Part shown: positions 62,901 to 64,000 of the stretch, in pieces | How the letters are laid out: every line of letters starts with the position of its first letter | Position numbering within the stretch: position 1 is the stretch's first letter | Source of the DNA: Stercorarius parasiticus | Taxonomy: Eukaryota > Chordata > Aves > Charadriiformes > Stercorariidae | DNA: 64,000 nt | NCBI GenBank assembly: GCA_013396915.1 | Contig: VWZL01000579.1 | Span: 372,001 to 436,000 of the forward strand | Direction of reading: 5' to 3' | Notes under the pieces: generated by a model | Told to the model about the DNA's origin: nothing | The model's input: only the letters and a program-made list of their open reading frames with translations | Database searches by the model: none | Made by a program: the position numbers and the translations under genes

Positions 62901-64000
62901 GGCTTTCATAGCTGAATCCACGGAGCATTTAATTTTAGATTATCCAAAGGAAAAAAGTTATAACAATCAAAAATGAAGCTAGGGGTACTCTACACAGTTT
63001 GTTCAGCAGCGCCAGTGGTTTTAAGAAGGATGAAACAACACTGGAAGCCCTGGTCATGCGCCCAGTATCCGGCCCACTGCTCCAGCCATATGTCTGCATT
63101 AGCTTCTCAGCCCTGTAACAGGAAATCCTCTACCTGGTTTTCCTCTAGTGTTTGGTTGTTTTGCTTTTATCTTCTCCAGAATTTGCCTGAAACACAGTTC
63201 TTCATTCACCATTTGAAATACAGAGCAGGTTGAGACTATACAAACTACATATTAAGGTTATATATTTCTACCCACACAGTGTGAAAGGCAAACACAGAAG
63301 AATACCAGGAGGCTTGGCATGTGTCTCTCCTTTCTCATTTGTTACTGGAAGCAGATGGCAACTGACAGTGCACAAAATTTCCTTTGGTATATTGATTTGT
63401 GCTTCTTTTTAAGACAGACTCCCAACCAAACGTTCTCCCTATATCCACCCAGATCCTACTGTAGGGCACATGGCCTGCTGGAACATAACCTTTCCAAAGA
63501 TCAATAGCACACCTTCCTCCTGCTCAAGCATACATCACTGAGATGCCATAGATGCTGGGTCTACCCTTAGGTATAGGTCCAGGGTTGTATCCATGATGAT
63601 TCCCCAGCTACGGTATATAATCACAGGTTTGCCACACTGCTACAGCTAATGCTGCCATTAGTTGATGCAGACTCCCTTAGACAGCAAATGCTGCCAGAGT
63701 GCACAAGAAAAATGTAACACTACAGGCCTGTGAGCCACAACACAGCCAGCTTTAGAAATTTCTCACCGCTATTTATTATGTCACCCTGCAATTACAGAAG
63801 TATTCCTACTAGTTGGTGTTCATTTGCATGAGGACTCAGGGTCAAGATAACTCACAGAGATGAAAAATAACTTTATATCCTCTAAAGAAGAAATACAGAA
63901 CTTTCCAAAGACTTTTAAATTGGTCATACCGTCACACTTGACATGATCATTTTTAGAAAGTTAGGTTTAACCACTTACTAACCTCTACAAGGCTGCTGTG
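59993..64000. other. Unique non-coding sequence to the window end
   Basis: No gene, RNA or transposon recognised in about 4 kb. Frames at 60478-60810 (110 codons), 61594-61899 (101) and 62220-62528 (102) lack recognisable domains, splice context or codon bias. About 62640-62960 is AT-rich with several TAAT/ATTA cores and no repeat similarity, and could hold conserved non-coding sequence. Confidence 0.5.

Overview
The window looks like non-coding nuclear DNA from a bird. The clearest marker is a 5'-truncated CR1 LINE of the avian type at about 6023-6710 (minus strand). The rest is AT-leaning sequence with scattered homopolymers and microsatellites, two short non-round assembly gaps (4691-4704 and 37584-37592), and no operons, Shine-Dalgarno-like sites, prokaryotic genes or viral genes. 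I found no protein-coding gene, exon with convincing splice sites, rRNA, functional tRNA or CRISPR array. The open reading frames (up to 184 codons) look like chance ORFs, antisense CR1 reading or gap artefacts. The window therefore reads as intergenic sequence or the inside of a very large intron.

Layout. 1-6 kb: unique sequence with two CpG-retaining patches (about 1140-1370 and 1620-1740) and a poly-T run broken by a gap. 6.0-6.7 kb: the CR1 with its broken ORF2 C-terminus. 7-19 kb: unique DNA with simple repeats, a probable pre-avian repeat at 11.68-11.79 kb and a CpG-retaining block at 12.54-12.93 kb. 19-23 kb: a G-quadruplex-compatible stretch, a 70-nt pure pyrimidine tract, a CpG-retaining homeodomain-site-rich block at 21.18-21.48 kb, a CTG repeat and a MIR-like SINE fossil at 22.2 kb. 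25-28 kb: another old repeat and a tRNA-headed SINE fossil at 27.72 kb. 31.5 kb: a near-perfect 28-bp palindrome. 37.6 kb: a CCCATG hexamer repeat broken by a gap. 42.6 kb: an L2-type LINE 3' end. 44.84-45.11 kb: a 131-bp tandem duplication. 48.86-48.96 kb: two consecutive perfect inverted repeats. 56.2-57.3 kb: a roughly 1-kb, very old CR1 copy followed by an octamer-like cluster.

The theme is an unusual amount of recognisable ancient repeat material (old CR1, L2-type, MIR/CORE-SINE types and palindromic amniote repeats) beside only one clear younger insertion. Nothing here amounts to a demonstrable new biological system. The best leads are possible exapted ancient repeats, CpG-retaining candidate regulatory elements, the paired inverted repeats and the young tandem duplication. 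All repeat-family assignments are from remembered consensus patterns; no search was run.
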